Shown here one piece after another: positions 50,301 to 59,633 of a stretch of DNA of 64,000 bases. Numbering within the stretch: the first letter of the stretch is position 1; every line of letters begins with the position of its first letter. The notes beneath the pieces were generated by a model. That model was not told the origin of the DNA, ran no database searches, and was given only the letters and a program-made list of their open reading frames with translations. Source of the stretch: Centroberyx gerrardi (Eukaryota > Chordata > Actinopteri > Beryciformes > Berycidae); contig NC_136008.1 in assembly GCF_048128805.1 (NCBI RefSeq), positions 16,719,572 through 16,783,571 on the forward strand, written 5' to 3'. The position numbers and the translations under genes were made by a program.

Positions 50301-51440
50301 CAGACAGTGCTAATAGCTTTGGCACACTTGTGCACCACAATTTAAACCTGTCGTGCTAGGTAACATTAGCTAGCAGTTAGCCCTTCCCCCTCCTCCCGAA
50401 TCAATTTAAACTCACTTCTGTCTGAAGACAAGCCAGCGTTAGCTAGCTAAACTCAAAACTTTAGTTAGCTAGAGTGCTGACGTCGCATTAATGTTAAACC
50501 TACAAGTAGTATTCATAACGTGAAAGATAGGTGTGTTCAATGTTATAGTCTAGCTATGCAAATAGCACTTCGCGCATCTGAGCAGCATATAAAAGCAGAA
50601 CAGTTAGCGTTAGCCGCTGCACAGGATACAGAGTCGCTAGCCTTCCCCTTCTTTGTGTTCGCTACCATTAGCTGCTACTCTAGCTCATGATAACCAACGG
50701 GCCATGGATGAAATAATTACGATCCCTGTTTACAAATTGGCGTCCTTGCTGACTGTCTGAATTTAAGCACCATCTATTAATGTTAGTGTATTGTATTACT
50801 ATAAAGCTTCAAACGAGCAATTGCGGAAATAACGTTACTTTATTTGTTCTCCTAATGTGTTGAATGCATGTGTTTCTTGCGATCGTTCATTAAATGCGAT
50901 GATTTGAAATGGAACAGCCAAAGCTGTCCTGTGCTAACCTTAGTTAGCATATAATGTTAGCCTATCAGGCTTGACGCTGAAGTTAACGTTAGCTTAGCGA
51001 GCGATGTTGACATTTCTCCATGGCACTAACGAGTCACAATATTATGGACAGCACTCACTCAGACACATTTCTCTGGCACACAAAATGTAAGAAAATGAAA
51101 TAAAGATACTAACTCCTGAGTCGGTTTGGGACCTCACCTCTTCACTCCCACTTGAGCTGTATCCAGCCTGGCCAAGGCTCTTGTGGTTCGCCTCTATCCC
51201 AAGTAAGCGCAAGTGAGACTGGTCTTCGTTTAACGAAAGAACCAGGTTTGTGGGCCTTGGGCCTCCGTTGGTCACATCATCAGCTTCTGCCCCTGATCGC
51301 CCGAGTTGCCACCGCTTCTCAGAGCGCAAACGACTGCGAGACGACCAAGGCCGACCGGGGAAACGACCCCTGGCCGTAGCGGTACCACCTTGGCCTCCTA
51401 CGGCAGCCGCGGTTGCTGATCCGCATCCCGCTGCCGCCAT
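22526..51440 (-). CDS. kmt2b: kmt2b, histone H3 lysine-4 methyltransferase 2B (MLL2/MLL4 type)
   Basis: Thirty-six exons with GT-AG borders join without a frame break from the ATG at 51440 to the TAG/TAA-type stop at 22526-22528. They sum to 11,727 bases and 3908 residues. Order of domains: menin-binding motif (exon 1), very long basic/Ser-rich region with an AT-hook-like RRRGRSASK (exon 3), CXXC finger, three PHD fingers, an extended PHD, FYRN, a Taspase-1 site, FYRC, a WIN motif and SET/post-SET. This nuclear enzyme methylates H3K4 in a complex with WDR5, RBBP5, ASH2L, DPY30 and menin. KMT2B rather than KMT2[21 protein letters not shown], the [20 protein letters not shown] segment, and the igflr1/psenen neighbours. 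It is about 1200 residues longer than human KMT2B (2715). The duplicate (a or b copy in teleosts) cannot be told. Confidence 0.93.
23723..26675 (-). CDS. kmt2b: kmt2b exons 30-34: FYRC domain and WIN motif
   Basis: Exons 26675-26569, 25905-25768, 25569-25317, 24308-24201 and 23806-23723, residues 3544-3773. The FYRC region runs from [14 protein letters not shown] through [20 protein letters not shown]. The stretch [13 protein letters not shown] contains the Arg of the WDR5-interacting (WIN) motif in the form CARSEL, where human KMT2A and KMT2B have [24 protein letters not shown] leads into the SET domain. Confidence 0.9.
24546..24804. mobile_element. Short hAT-like MITE in a kmt2b intron
   Basis: The ends AGTGGTTCTCAACCT and (reverse complement) AGTGGTTCTCAACT are inverted repeats of a type very common in hAT-derived MITEs of vertebrates. 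Possible 8 bp duplications (TTATAATA left, TTACAATG right) match at 6 of 8 positions, consistent with an old insertion. Confidence 0.6.
26094..26382. repeat. 289 bp foldback with a hammerhead-like core, kmt2b intron
   Basis: The two halves are near-perfect reverse complements: TTCACAGAGAAAGTCTCAGG at the left and CCTCAGACTTTCTCTGTGAA at the right. The match continues through the AACCATG, GTGCAGAAGTGCAAAGGTG and ATCATCAGTGTC segments to a loop of about 30 bases near 26220-26250. The right arm contains CTGATGA (26260-26266) followed 12 bases later by GAAAC (26279-26283), the spacing of a hammerhead core. It resembles the palindromic ends of Penelope-like elements. Confidence 0.65.
27177..27697. 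mobile_element. 521 bp PIF/Harbinger-like MITE in a kmt2b intron
   Basis: The left end AAGCTACACTAAGCGATTTT and the reverse complement of the right end ACCTGCAATACGCGATTTC are inverted repeats sharing GCGATTT. TTA lies directly on both sides (27174-27176 and 27698-27700), the 3 bp duplication typical of PIF/Harbinger elements. No transposase frame is present. Confidence 0.6.
27943..27979. repeat. Terminal sequence of a dispersed DNA element, copy 1
   Basis: The motif TTTTCATTTTTAGTTGAACT followed by ATTCCTTTAA is nearly identical to bases 39813-39847 in another kmt2b intron. It resembles the common fish element end that reads as a -GTGAACT.TTCCTTTAA terminus. The other end was not located. 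Confidence 0.45.
28676..32163 (-). CDS. kmt2b: kmt2b exons 28-29: long linker with Taspase-1 cleavage site
   Basis: Exons 32163-31993 and 31865-28676 encode residues 2424-3543; exon 29 alone is 3190 bases. Most is Ser/Pro/Thr-rich and predicted disordered. [14 protein letters not shown] at about bases 30972-30931 is the classic Taspase-1 site, with cleavage expected after Asp2783, splitting the protein into N- and C-terminal halves that reassociate through FYRN and FYRC. A later patch, [15 protein letters not shown], is also conserved with human KMT2B. Exon 29 ends in [14 protein letters not shown], another family motif. Confidence 0.9.
32285..32859 (-). CDS. kmt2b: kmt2b exons 25-27: FYRN domain
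   Basis: Exons 32859-32742, 32622-32544 and 32445-32285, residues 2305-2423. Motifs: [20 protein letters not shown] and [16 protein letters not shown] leading in, then the FYRN core [20 protein letters not shown] and the [11 protein letters not shown] tail. FYRN pairs with FYRC to hold the two cleaved halves together. Confidence 0.92.
32967..33705 (-). CDS. kmt2b: kmt2b exons 22-24: extended PHD finger
   Basis: Exons 33705-33602, 33460-33323 and 33125-32967, residues 2171-2304. The Cys/His pattern CSLCQKYGD...[52 protein letters not shown] and CYKHRHL is that of the extended PHD of the MLL1/2 family. All zinc ligands appear intact. Confidence 0.92.
33829..37102 (-). CDS. kmt2b: kmt2b exons 18-21: region between PHD3 and the extended PHD
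   Basis: Exons 37102-37001, 36702-36592, 35804-35728 and 34052-33829, residues 2000-2170. This is the position of the atypical bromodomain-like region of MLL1/2: [50 protein letters not shown], then [13 protein letters not shown]. Exon 18 uses a GTCAGT donor at 37000. The intron before exon 20 holds a transposon. Confidence 0.85.
34166..34746. mobile_element. 581 bp PIF/Harbinger-like element in a kmt2b intron
   Basis: Long imperfect inverted ends: left AGCCGCTTTTCGACCGCAT, right (reverse complement) TGGTGCTTTTCCACCGCAT. Both continue to the shared block ACTCGACTCTACTCGC and a GGTTTTCCA block, about 85 bases per arm. TAA flanks both sides (34163-34165 and 34747-34749), the expected 3 bp duplication for PIF/Harbinger. 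No transposase is encoded. Confidence 0.7.
37387..39589 (-). CDS. kmt2b: kmt2b exons 12-17: PHD fingers 1-3
   Basis: Exons 39589-39476, 38650-38504, 38406-38314, 38209-38092, 37952-37839 and 37571-37387, residues 1743-1999. PHD1 starts [13 protein letters not shown] and [25 protein letters not shown] and [14 protein letters not shown] follow. PHD2 has [21 protein letters not shown]3 has [20 protein letters not shown] and [14 protein letters not shown]3 of this family reads trimethylated H3K4. All Cys/His ligands are visible. Confidence 0.93.
39813..39847. repeat. Terminal sequence of a dispersed DNA element, copy 2
   Basis: AATTTTCAGTTTTGGGTGAA followed by CTGTTCCTTTAA matches bases 27943-27979 closely. 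Both copies lie in the same orientation in kmt2b introns. Confidence 0.45.
40366..41990 (-). CDS. kmt2b: kmt2b exons 9-11: linker between CXXC and PHD1
   Basis: Exons 41990-41733, 41335-41229 and 40476-40366, residues 1584-1742. The segment is basic and Ser-rich with the conserved [15 protein letters not shown] block. It ends THKIRVDFK, the start of the conserved VRVDFKEDC lead-in to PHD1. All three join in phase. Confidence 0.85.
40532..40810. repeat. Dispersed repeat, copy 1 (kmt2b intron)
   Basis: Shares an ordered series of blocks with 63520-63740: AGGATTGGCTGAACA.AG, GAACTGG.ACCAC, GATTC, GATTTGGA..GCTGA and TTCCTA. Spacing is almost the same in both copies. The family was not recognised. 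Confidence 0.5.
41361..41398. repeat. (CAT)n microsatellite
   Basis: About a dozen CAT/ATC triplets lie in the kmt2b intron just upstream, in transcript order, of the exon 10 acceptor (41337-41336). Confidence 0.9.
42079..42535 (-). CDS. kmt2b: kmt2b exons 7-8: CXXC zinc finger
   Basis: Exons 42535-42304 and 42146-42079, residues 1484-1583. The domain reads [20 protein letters not shown], then [20 protein letters not shown] and [15 protein letters not shown]. This is a canonical CXXC with the KFGG loop, which binds unmethylated CpG DNA and recruits the enzyme to CpG islands. Both Cys clusters are intact. Confidence 0.94.
44057..45186 (-). CDS. kmt2b: kmt2b exons 4-6: conserved pre-CXXC segment
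   Basis: Exons 45186-45002, 44824-44705 and 44243-44057, residues 1320-1483. Conserved family blocks are [20 protein letters not shown] in exon 4 and [20 protein letters not shown] followed by [14 protein letters not shown] in exon 6, which favour KMT2B over KMT2A. The exon 4 acceptor lies directly against a dispersed repeat. Confidence 0.88.
45190..45540. mobile_element. Widespread teleost dispersed repeat abutting a splice acceptor
   Basis: It begins with GTTTATTTATATGGCCCTTT...GGGCTTTACAT, then contains GACTGTGGGAGGAAACTGTA, GGGGAGAACATGCAAACTCC and TTGCTGTGAGGCGACAGTGC. These blocks occur in very many copies in fish genomes. Its edge lies only a few bases from the kmt2b exon 4 acceptor at 45188-45187. 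Confidence 0.6.
45675..49496 (-). CDS. kmt2b: kmt2b exons 2-3: long basic, disordered N-terminal region
   Basis: Exon 2 (49496-49418) and the single 3576-base exon 3 (49250-45675), residues 102-1319. The sequence is Lys/Arg/Ser/Glu-rich with several basic clusters and an AT-hook-like RRRGRSASK near 48790. It has imperfect short repeats around 47035-47580 (units such as [11 protein letters not shown] and EDTQPVVKE). Near its end it has the conserved [20 protein letters not shown] followed by TPQRFMDD, and [13 protein letters not shown]. This region accounts for most of the extra length over human KMT2B. Confidence 0.9.
51138..51440 (-). CDS. kmt2b: kmt2b exon 1: start and menin-binding motif
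   Basis: Residues 1-101, beginning [11 protein letters not shown]. The second of two adjacent ATGs is used as start; the one at 51443 would add one residue. RGRFPGRP at residues 24-31 matches the menin-binding motif (RxRFPxRP) of KMT2A/B. The exon ends SSSGSEE at a GTGAGG donor and joins exon 2 in phase 0. It is the GC-richest part of the gene, as expected for a CpG-island first exon. Confidence 0.88.
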
Positions 51441-52059
51441 CATTGCTTCAACAACAACACACACCGATAGCTAGCAGTTCGAGGAGAGACAAGAGGGAAG
51501 GCGCGAGATGGGAGGGGGAACCGCAATGCTTCACGGGAAAGTGAGTTTTTCCATTGTAGTTTAAAAACATGGGATTTGTATTATTTTTATCGCAATTCAG
51601 TTCGCTTAAAAAACGATTCAGAGAATAAACAAACATAGAATGCATATTGCAAACTTTTGCATCAGGAGCAAAACACGCTAACTGTATAGAAGAGAAAAAA
51701 TATAGAAAACATATTTTGAAATACAAAAAGGTATTTATTTATTTCCAGAAATAGATGACTGTTTCAATATGTGAAACGAAACACAGAAAGCACAAAGTAA
51801 TCCATATATTTTTTTATTTTTTACTGATTTTATTTATTAAGAAAAATATTTATGGGGGAGTGCAATTTTTATTCCAACATAAATTGCTTATATGATTATT
51901 TCAAGTAGCTAATACATGTGTAATAGAAACTACATCAATCTGGAAAAGTGATCTTGCTGTTTATTCTTACAGATGGACATCTAAATCACAGTTTTCCAAT
52001 TGGTGAGTCAACCAGTTCAAAGGAAGAGGCTTTGAGCGGAGAAACTGACACAACCCCAA
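51441..52059. other. kmt2b 5' flank and promoter region
   Basis: No TATA box is seen. GC-moderate sequence lies directly upstream of the start codon at about 51441-51540 (CGAGGAGAGACAAGAGGGAA, GCGCGAGATGGGAGGGGGAA), then AT-rich sequence. The transcription start is inferred to lie here. No gene is seen beyond it. Confidence 0.4.
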
Positions 52060-52960
52060 TTGGTCACCAGGGCAACTTGCTGAGTTTTTCCTGCTGACCT
52101 ATGGGGCTCATTGGCCACTGCTGTCTCACTGAGGGACATTTTGGATGAGCAGGATTATTTGACTGCCTCCAGTTGAAGGCTTCAGCTCTGCCCTGTCCCC
52201 CCTCTCCCAAGATGTTCCTCAGGGTTCTGTTCTGGGCCCACTGCTCTTCATCATTTACATGCTCCCTCTTGGCCATATCATCCATTAACATGGCTTACAT
52301 TTCCACTGTTATGCTGACGACACACAGATCTACTGTACATTCACACCAGATCCTCCCACACTCTACACCTCCCTGCTCTTATTGATTGTCTCACTGACAT
52401 CAATACTTGGATGACTGAGAATTACCTCAAACTCAAAAGTGACATAACTGAGGCAATCCTTAGTTCCTCCCCAGCCACCCTCAAGAACGTTTCCCACATC
52501 CCACAGTCTATCCCTGGCTATATCACGTCCCCCACTGGTAACCCCACTGGTAACACATCTCGGAGTCATCCTGGATTCTACCCTCTCCTTTGACACACAC
52601 ATCAAACACATCACCAAAACAGCTTTCTTCAATCTCAGAAATATCTCCAGACTGTCCATCCTTCACACACTCTGTAGCAGAGACACTAATATATGCCTTT
52701 GTTACATCCAGGCTGGACTACTGCAACACAGTTCTCCTTGGAATATCAACCCAGGAGCTTAACAGGTTGCAGTATTTCCAAAACTCAGCAACAAGAGTGC
52801 TCACCCGTACCAGACCCTGCGAAGACATCACCCCCACCCTCCAGCACTTACATTGGCTTCCAGTCCAATATTGCATATCAGTGCAAGATCCTCCTGCTCG
52901 TCTTCAAGTCCCTCCACGGTCTTGCCCCTGACTGAACTCTCTTCTTAAAATCAGAGGTTA
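52060..52960 (+). mobile_element. LINE reverse transcriptase fragment, + strand
   Basis: Contains PQGSVLGP-like coding (CAAGATGTTCCTCAGGGTTC followed by TGTTCTGGGCCCACT) and the catalytic YADDTQIYC at about 52310-52337. It also has SLTDINTWMTENYLKL and, further on, [13 protein letters not shown] and LQHLHWLPVQY. Stops and frameshifts separate the pieces. It belongs to the same L2/CR1-type group as the LINE in the igflr1 intron, but is a different, opposite-strand copy. Confidence 0.65.
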
Positions 52961-53061
52961 AACAAAATGTATTATTATTAGTATTATTAGTACTATTATT
53001 AGTATTAGTATTATTTTCCACTGTGCCCGTCCATTTACTGATCATTAGCCTATATATGGTT

Positions 53062-53062
<1 letters not shown>

Positions 53063-53094
<32 letters not shown>

Positions 53095-53095
53095 T
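53063..53095. repeat. (ATA)n microsatellite
   Basis: About ten AAT triplets between the two LINE fragments; several shorter TTA runs occur just upstream at about 52970-53015. Confidence 0.9.
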
Positions 53096-53149
53096 AATGA
53101 TATAATGATAACACCTTCAAAAATTTTCACAGCATCATGTACACTTGCT

Positions 53150-53360
53150 GATTATTTTTTGCACAGAGCCTATAATGTACTACTAAGCCTATCAGTCAAT
53201 GATACAGATCTTTGTGTTGATGGTTACAATGTGTGTCACACTGATCAACCAAAAAAGGGTGGCAGTATTGCCATTTATGTAAAGGTTATATACCAACATA
53301 AGGACCATTGTTTTGTTGTTCTTTTAACCAAGGCATCTTCGGGTTCAGCTGAATACTGAT
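53150..53360 (+). mobile_element. LINE endonuclease fragment
   Basis: The reading VDGYNVCHTDQPKKGGSIAI resembles the GYN.....D....GGG.A.YV segment of apurinic-like endonuclease domains of LINE ORF2 proteins. Too short to assign to a family. Confidence 0.45.
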
Positions 53361-53367
53361 AAAGTAA

Positions 53368-53369
53368 TT

Positions 53370-53402
<33 letters not shown>
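53368..53402. repeat. (AATC)n microsatellite
   Basis: About eight AATC tetramers, next to a sequence like the L2 tail (TTTGTATAGCACTTTTCATA). Confidence 0.9.
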
Positions 53403-53406
<4 letters not shown>

Positions 53407-53409
53407 GAC

Positions 53410-55560
53410 TTCCTTTGTATAGCACTTTTCATACAAATAAATGTAACACAAAGGGTAACACATGTCTAATAAGACATGTACAAGGACATTTGGTTGTGCT
53501 GCAACTCACTATACAGTTCGGTAGTATGGGCAGGTGGATCTGGATTGGCATTTGTGGTTCTGACATTACGATATTTCTAGTCTCCATTTATAAGTCTTCT
53601 TGGGGGATATCACATTGCAGCTAGTTTTATCTAATGGTTTCAATCTAAAGAAGAATGTAAGCAAGCACTTTATTGATCAACAGATTGAAAATGCATTAAC
53701 TTTGGCTACACATTGAAGGACAAGACTAAAAAGAAAGAAACTGTAGACTGACACTAAGCTACAAATGAAATGTAACTCATCTGATTATAATTCTTACTGC
53801 TTCCTTGTTTTTTCGGCAAAAGATGGCTGGCAAAGAGATAGGATTCACAAGAGACCAAAAGTGGCAAAAATGACACTTTTTTTTTTCAATCCAACTAGAA
53901 TAAAGACTGCCTCTCCATTGTCATAACTAAACATCTGAACAGTTGAATATTGTCTTTTACAATATTTTTTGTCACTGGTGTCCAGTTCCTTTAATTGTAA
54001 TGCCTGTAGTAACCTCAAATTTCTTTTTTTCTTTTGCTTGTATATGTTAATGTTCTCAACTATTTGTTTCATTAATGAGTAACTTAACAGTTTTTGGTTC
54101 TAAATGTAAAATGAACTGGTTGCACTGTACATTGCTGTCCTCGGTTTGTTATATTTGCTTTATCTAGGTTTGAATTTCAGCATGGCTCAAATGAAAAATC
54201 TTGAAGCACTTCCACAGAACATCCACTTGAGTGCACAATGCTACAGAAATTGAGCCATCAACTATCAATACAGGCCAATTTGGGACTCATGGTCGCCAGC
54301 AGCAGCAGCATGAGATCCTTGAGCAGGATTCTTGGTCATTCCACAGTTTAGACTGAAGGGTGATCGAGCTTTCTCCAACTCAGTGTCCTCATTTAAAACA
54401 CTTAAAACACACTTTTAGGGTTGGTTTTACTTAAACTATGGTCTGTAGTTTGTTAAATCTTGATCTTGAAAAGCACTTTGTAACAGTTTTTAAAAGTGCT
54501 CAATAAACAAGATTAGGCCTACTATATTATTATAGATCAGAAAAAATACTAGTCTCAGAATTTAAAAACTGGTGCTTATTTTTCACCACAACTCTCTTTT
54601 TTGTCTCGCATAGGCCTACAAACACTAAACTATAGCCTAATACATTTGTCTCTGTCTGTCCTTATCAGTATTGAAAGTTGGGGAAATAAATCCCTACATA
54701 ATGCCAGTATTAATAGCCTGATGTTTTTAATCACATGAAGTTGTTGATTTGAAAGAACGTTGCAGGCGAATACCCATCATGGGCTCGAGAGATGCCGCAT
54801 TTGTACGTTGCGGGCGATCAATACAGGATGATTGTTTATATGGAAATGGAACTATGTTTCATTCAGTGTACATCGTATCATTTTATTTAAAAAAAATAAT
54901 AGCTATGCATATGAAGGTATCTTGCTATTTCTCACTGACGTTTGAGCGCAACCACCAGGGAGCGGTATTTGTCTTCCATTCTCCACTCCGCGAAACTGGC
55001 AACATTGGCAATATCGGAGAGCCCATTTAGCAGGTAGTTTAGGCAGACTACTTTTGCATGTCCCTACCAGCACAAACACCCTGAACATGGTGGGGAGGTT
55101 TCGTGCCCTGTAAAGGCCGTGTACCCGATGTAATTATTTATTTGCACCGGGCGGCATCTATTGTAAAAGCCATGGTAACACGGAAGTAGATCCCCTATTT
55201 CAGCTGCATCAAGCCAGCAGGGATAAGTTCAAAACAGGTTCCGGTTTAGCTTTTTACCTTGGAAATGAAGGCACACAAAAATGTTATTTTTGAAACGAAA
55301 TTAAGTAGGTAGGCGGATGTACAACAACATAGATTTTCACAATTATATAAACAATTTAATTTAATTTAAGTCTCCCCTCTCAATGGGCTATTCTTTATTT
55401 TCACTTGGATACTTTGTATTACTCTGAAAACCTTTATTTAGGTTTGTCATGGGAACTTTTATTTTTGAAAAACACGTACAGGAAGTGTTTATGTTACCGC
55501 TGACTTGACACTGGTCATTGTGTTGATGTCTTGATTTTAGTCTCTGCATTTAATTTCAGA
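53410..55560. other. Intergenic interval before psenen
   Basis: This is mostly repeat-derived or anonymous sequence. A LINE/SINE-type 3' tail (AAGCACTTTGTAACAG...AGTGCTCAATAAACAAG) lies at about 54474-54511. No supported gene; u2af1l4, which sits here in human, was not recognised. The psenen promoter and 5' UTR probably lie at about 55490-55605 (a GTAAAATG donor follows ...TTTAAAATATCAG). Confidence 0.4.
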
Positions 55561-55972
55561 CGATAGTTACAGAACGCTGACTATTGGCTTTAAAATATCA
55601 GGTAAAATGTCTCTTGTCATTCCACATAAAACCGGATAAATTGGCTTTATCAAAATGCTACGGCTGTCGAATGGTAGCCAAGTTAGTCGGTGCAAGCTAA
55701 CGTTATCTTGCTAAGCTAATGTGCTAGCCTAGGTAGTGTTAATCTGGAATCATATGACTAACGTTACAGAGTAGGTCAGCAAATTTATATGAGACATTTA
55801 TGTTGTTGCCTCGCTTTAGCCCTATTCAGTCCAAAAGACTTTTGATTTTACAATATTTTTAATGAAAGGCGGCAGTTGCTCATTGTTCCTAGAAATCACA
55901 TATCCTCTTTGTCACTACTTTACTTGGTTTTCTTTCTGTTTCCAGGGTTTCGAGGAGGCCACAGGAATCACG

Positions 55973-58369
55973 ATGAACCTGGAACGACTCCCCAATGAGG
56001 AGAAACTCAGCCTATGCAGAAAATATTATTTAGGTGAGAGCAATTGTAAAGTAATTGTGGCATGTCAAATTTGGATACAAACAAGTCTTTCATCTTCCCT
56101 TGTTCCTCTTTGTTTTAGAATGTAGGCTACATAGACGTAGTGCAAGTTGGGGAGCACACAGGCCTATGTTATCCATATATAAAGGTCCAGTACTATGAGA
56201 ATTGCATTTCTCAATTTCATTGTATATTGTAACAAAGGACCTGTGAATGTAAAGTTACTCAAATTATCACAACTGTCAGCCTTGTGGAAAATTGACTAAC
56301 GCCCTTTGAAAAACTCCCACTGGTTGTCACAGAATTAGACAGATTTAGAATTCCAATGTACTTCCTGGTGTAAATGATGTCACCTACACACAGGTTTTAA
56401 TTGAATGCTCTGATTGGTTGGCAGTATGCATAGTTAATCAGGTGTCCCATAATGTCAGAGCTAGCCAGCTACTTGCCAAAATCTCCATGCCTCCATTGTT
56501 GCTAGGTGCCAAAGTTCCAATACTGGATATTTGTTCCCCAAAGAAAGAGACACTGGCATGCAGCAAATGGCACAATCCTAGGGAAGGATAGGCTCTCACT
56601 CAGTCTTACAACCTTTGTACCATCTAACCATCAGAAACTGAAAAAACGATGCTCATTGAGTGGGAGGAAAGGATACTAGTAAGATAGTCATGGTGGGAGG
56701 TTTAGGACAAGCATTTAGTAAAATAATGCATGAACAATGTGTTCTTGTTGATCAGCCTAAATGTTCATTCAAGGGTACTGTAAATAGATCTTACAGTCTT
56801 GTGAGCATGGTTTTCTCTCTTTCTCTCAGGGGGCTTTGCATTCCTTCCATTCCTCTGGCTAGTCAATGTTGTGTGGTTTTTCCGGGAGGCCTTCATAAAG
56901 CCAGCCTACACTGAACAACTCCAGATCAAAACATGTGAGTGTCATAATTGCTACTGAAATACCATATGTTCTTCTGAACTTACAAAACCTCCTGACATTT
57001 ATCTAATGTCTATACAGGTGATGTATTTAAAAGCAATTGCCCTTCATAAAATGGCACAATATAAATTGTATTTTTTGCTAAGCATCTATAGATAATTGGA
57101 GGTGTGGCATTAAAGCCTTTACAGTACTAAAGGACAATTGCGGTCATTTTCAACTAGGGCCTTAATTTCTGATTCAAATTCCTAAATTTTGTGTTAACAT
57201 TTTTTTCACTTATTTCACTGTAGAGCTTTACTTCATAGCAGCAAAGAGTGCTGCTCTCCAATACACACCCACACAGTCAATGCAAATGAAGTAACAAACT
57301 AGAAATACACTGCTTTGTCAGGAAGTAAAAGTTTGCTTTGCAGTTTAGTGGGCTGTTCCAAGCCAGCATTCTCAACTGTCCCATTAGCTTTTTGCAGTTG
57401 AAGTTTAGAAATTACTGAGTAATGTTGAGAACTAGGGATAAGCCTAAGTGTAGGTACAGGTGTAGGAGACTTGAGCTGTACTTGGTGTTGAGGGGGTGGT
57501 GGTTCTGGGATGCCAGAAATCACTGTTGAGCCTTCTGGAGGTGTTGTGGGCCTAATTCAATGAAACATCTGTGATGGGACGAGCCCACTAGATAACCCCA
57601 GTGACAAACCCTCATACTCGCACACTCAAGCCTGTAACATTTAGATTAGGTGGCTGGTGAATGTTGCTGCCTCTCTGATGGTCCTATAGATTTACGACAG
57701 TGAAGCCTTTAAGTATCAGCCCATATCAAAGCTCTTTGTAAAATCTTAAAAAGTGCGATACAAATTAATATAATGTGCATGAATTCTATTGTAGGGAAGA
57801 TTTTTACTTTAAGCTTGTATCAGAGCTGGACCTTGGCACAATGGTCTTTGGATTTGATACTGATATTGATCTGAATTATCTGCCAATACAGAATTTTCTT
57901 TTATGATGACATGAATAAACAGACATTTACTGGTGTGGTGAGTTCAATTTAGGTTTAAAAGAGAAATTAAGATAGCAAATGCTCATATGGTTAGTATGGT
58001 TAGTAGTAAAATAAAGGACCACATCCATATAAATTTGCAGCAAAACTGACACTTTTGATTACAAAGACAATAATGTAAGCGGGTATTGGCCTATATTGAT
58101 GGGCTATAAGGCTGAATTTCTTTTTTTTTTAGAAAAGTTTAGGAAAATATCAGCACAAGGTAGCTGTGTGGCCATTGTTCTAATGGTATATCTAATGTTT
58201 CACATCTTGTTTTTGTTTTGTTTTTTCAGATGTAAAGCGATCAGCGTTTGGGTTGCTACTATGGGTAGCAGTACTCACCACATGGATAACCATTTTCCAG
58301 CACTTCAGAGCAGAGTGGGGGGAGGTGGCAGATTACCTCTCCTTCACGATTCCACTTGGCATTCCCTGA
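55973..58369 (+). CDS. psenen: psenen, gamma-secretase subunit PEN-2
   Basis: Exons 55973-56033, 56830-56934 and 58230-58369 join in phase to 101 residues, exactly the human length. The protein starts [20 protein letters not shown] and continues [20 protein letters not shown]. After [14 protein letters not shown] comes a second hydrophobic stretch ([20 protein letters not shown]), then [12 protein letters not shown] at the C-terminus. PEN-2 is the small multi-pass membrane subunit that stabilises and activates presenilin in gamma-secretase, which cleaves Notch and APP. The DYLSF motif and the required C-terminal tail are intact. A further non-coding 5' exon is likely. It stands divergent from kmt2b and upstream of the small heat shock protein gene. 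Confidence 0.96.
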
Positions 58370-58889
58370 GACATTTTTGGACTACAGGTCTATTGAAAAT
58401 AACTAATGACCCACTATAGGACCAAAGAATGTCCCATCTTGAACTATAGAGGAAAATTGTGGTGGGTGTGTCTGGCTTTGGAGCTAAATTCAACAACTAA
58501 ATTAATTGACACATTTTGTCAGAGTAATGCCTTGTATCTTCAAAAGGTAGATGTAGGACATGTAAGTTTTTCAATTCACACTTGTGCATTTTTTTAACAT
58601 TTTACAAGGCACTGATTTGTGCTAGTTCAGTTGGTCTTAGATTAATGAAACCTGTATAGCAGACAATGCTAACTATCACTTACAGTATCTAACTTAAATG
58701 GCGAAGCTGGATGTATCGGCTTCAGGTTTTTACAGGACATCAACAGTAGATACAGCAAATAATCAAGTTTTTTCCTTGGCTTAAGAGTTATAAATGCTGC
58801 ACCTTTTCTCAAAATGTTTAGTGCGAACGTTAATGTCTGTGTGTATGATGGTCCACGTAAAAATATTTTTTACTTGTGTATGAATGACA

Positions 58890-58895
58890 AATAAA
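58890..58895 (+). promoter_or_regulatory. psenen: Candidate poly(A) signal of psenen
   Basis: AATAAA about 520 bases after the psenen stop codon on the + strand; the 3' UTR between has no coding signal. Confidence 0.45.
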
Positions 58896-59596
58896 ATGGA
58901 TCCATTAAGTTTCTGAGTTATGTTTTGAATCCCTTTATTTGCCATGGCGGTTTAGAGCTTATGGTGTAGGCTACTGATGTCATCAGGAAGAAACTTCACT
59001 GGAAAAACTAATCATGACAGGTGGGCACTTGGCTCTGAATATCATTATCTTCTTATCTCTCTCTTATCTCATAGGGCTTATGAGTCTGTGTGGACTTTAG
59101 TTGGGCGACTATAAATCAGTGTGCCATTTTGTCCATATATACCCCTAATATTTTTAATTGCAACAGAAGTCTTCTAAAGGCTACTGGGCAGTCAGTTTGG
59201 TGCCTATTGTGAAACTCGATCCCTGTAAATGTCCCCACTTCCCCGCCACCCTATGGGTCATGGTGCCATTTTTAGTAGAGGCTTGAGTAACAGGCTCTAC
59301 ATCAGTAACAAACAGGGAGCACATGTCCCTGCCATACTTAACTCTGTTGATATTGAGCCTGCCAGGAACAAGTCACACGTGTCAGCAGGTAGGTTCATGA
59401 TGTACTTTACAAAACTGATTTATGAGGAGTGAGGAGTCTAGATATAAACCTGATGAGGTGCATCTGTGATATGACATCAGATCGGGATGTGAAATGACTT
59501 GGCCATCCTCATACTTGGACAAAGATAGCATGAGGGTGAATGTATTAGGATTAGAATTATGAATGAATAGTGTGGTGGAGTGTCAGCACAGCACTG

Positions 59597-59633
<37 letters not shown>

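Noticed and set aside
22526-51440. KMT2A as the identity of the large methyltransferase
   Set aside because: Total length is KMT2A-like, but the SET, FYRC and pre-CXXC residues and the neighbours igflr1 and psenen match KMT2B.
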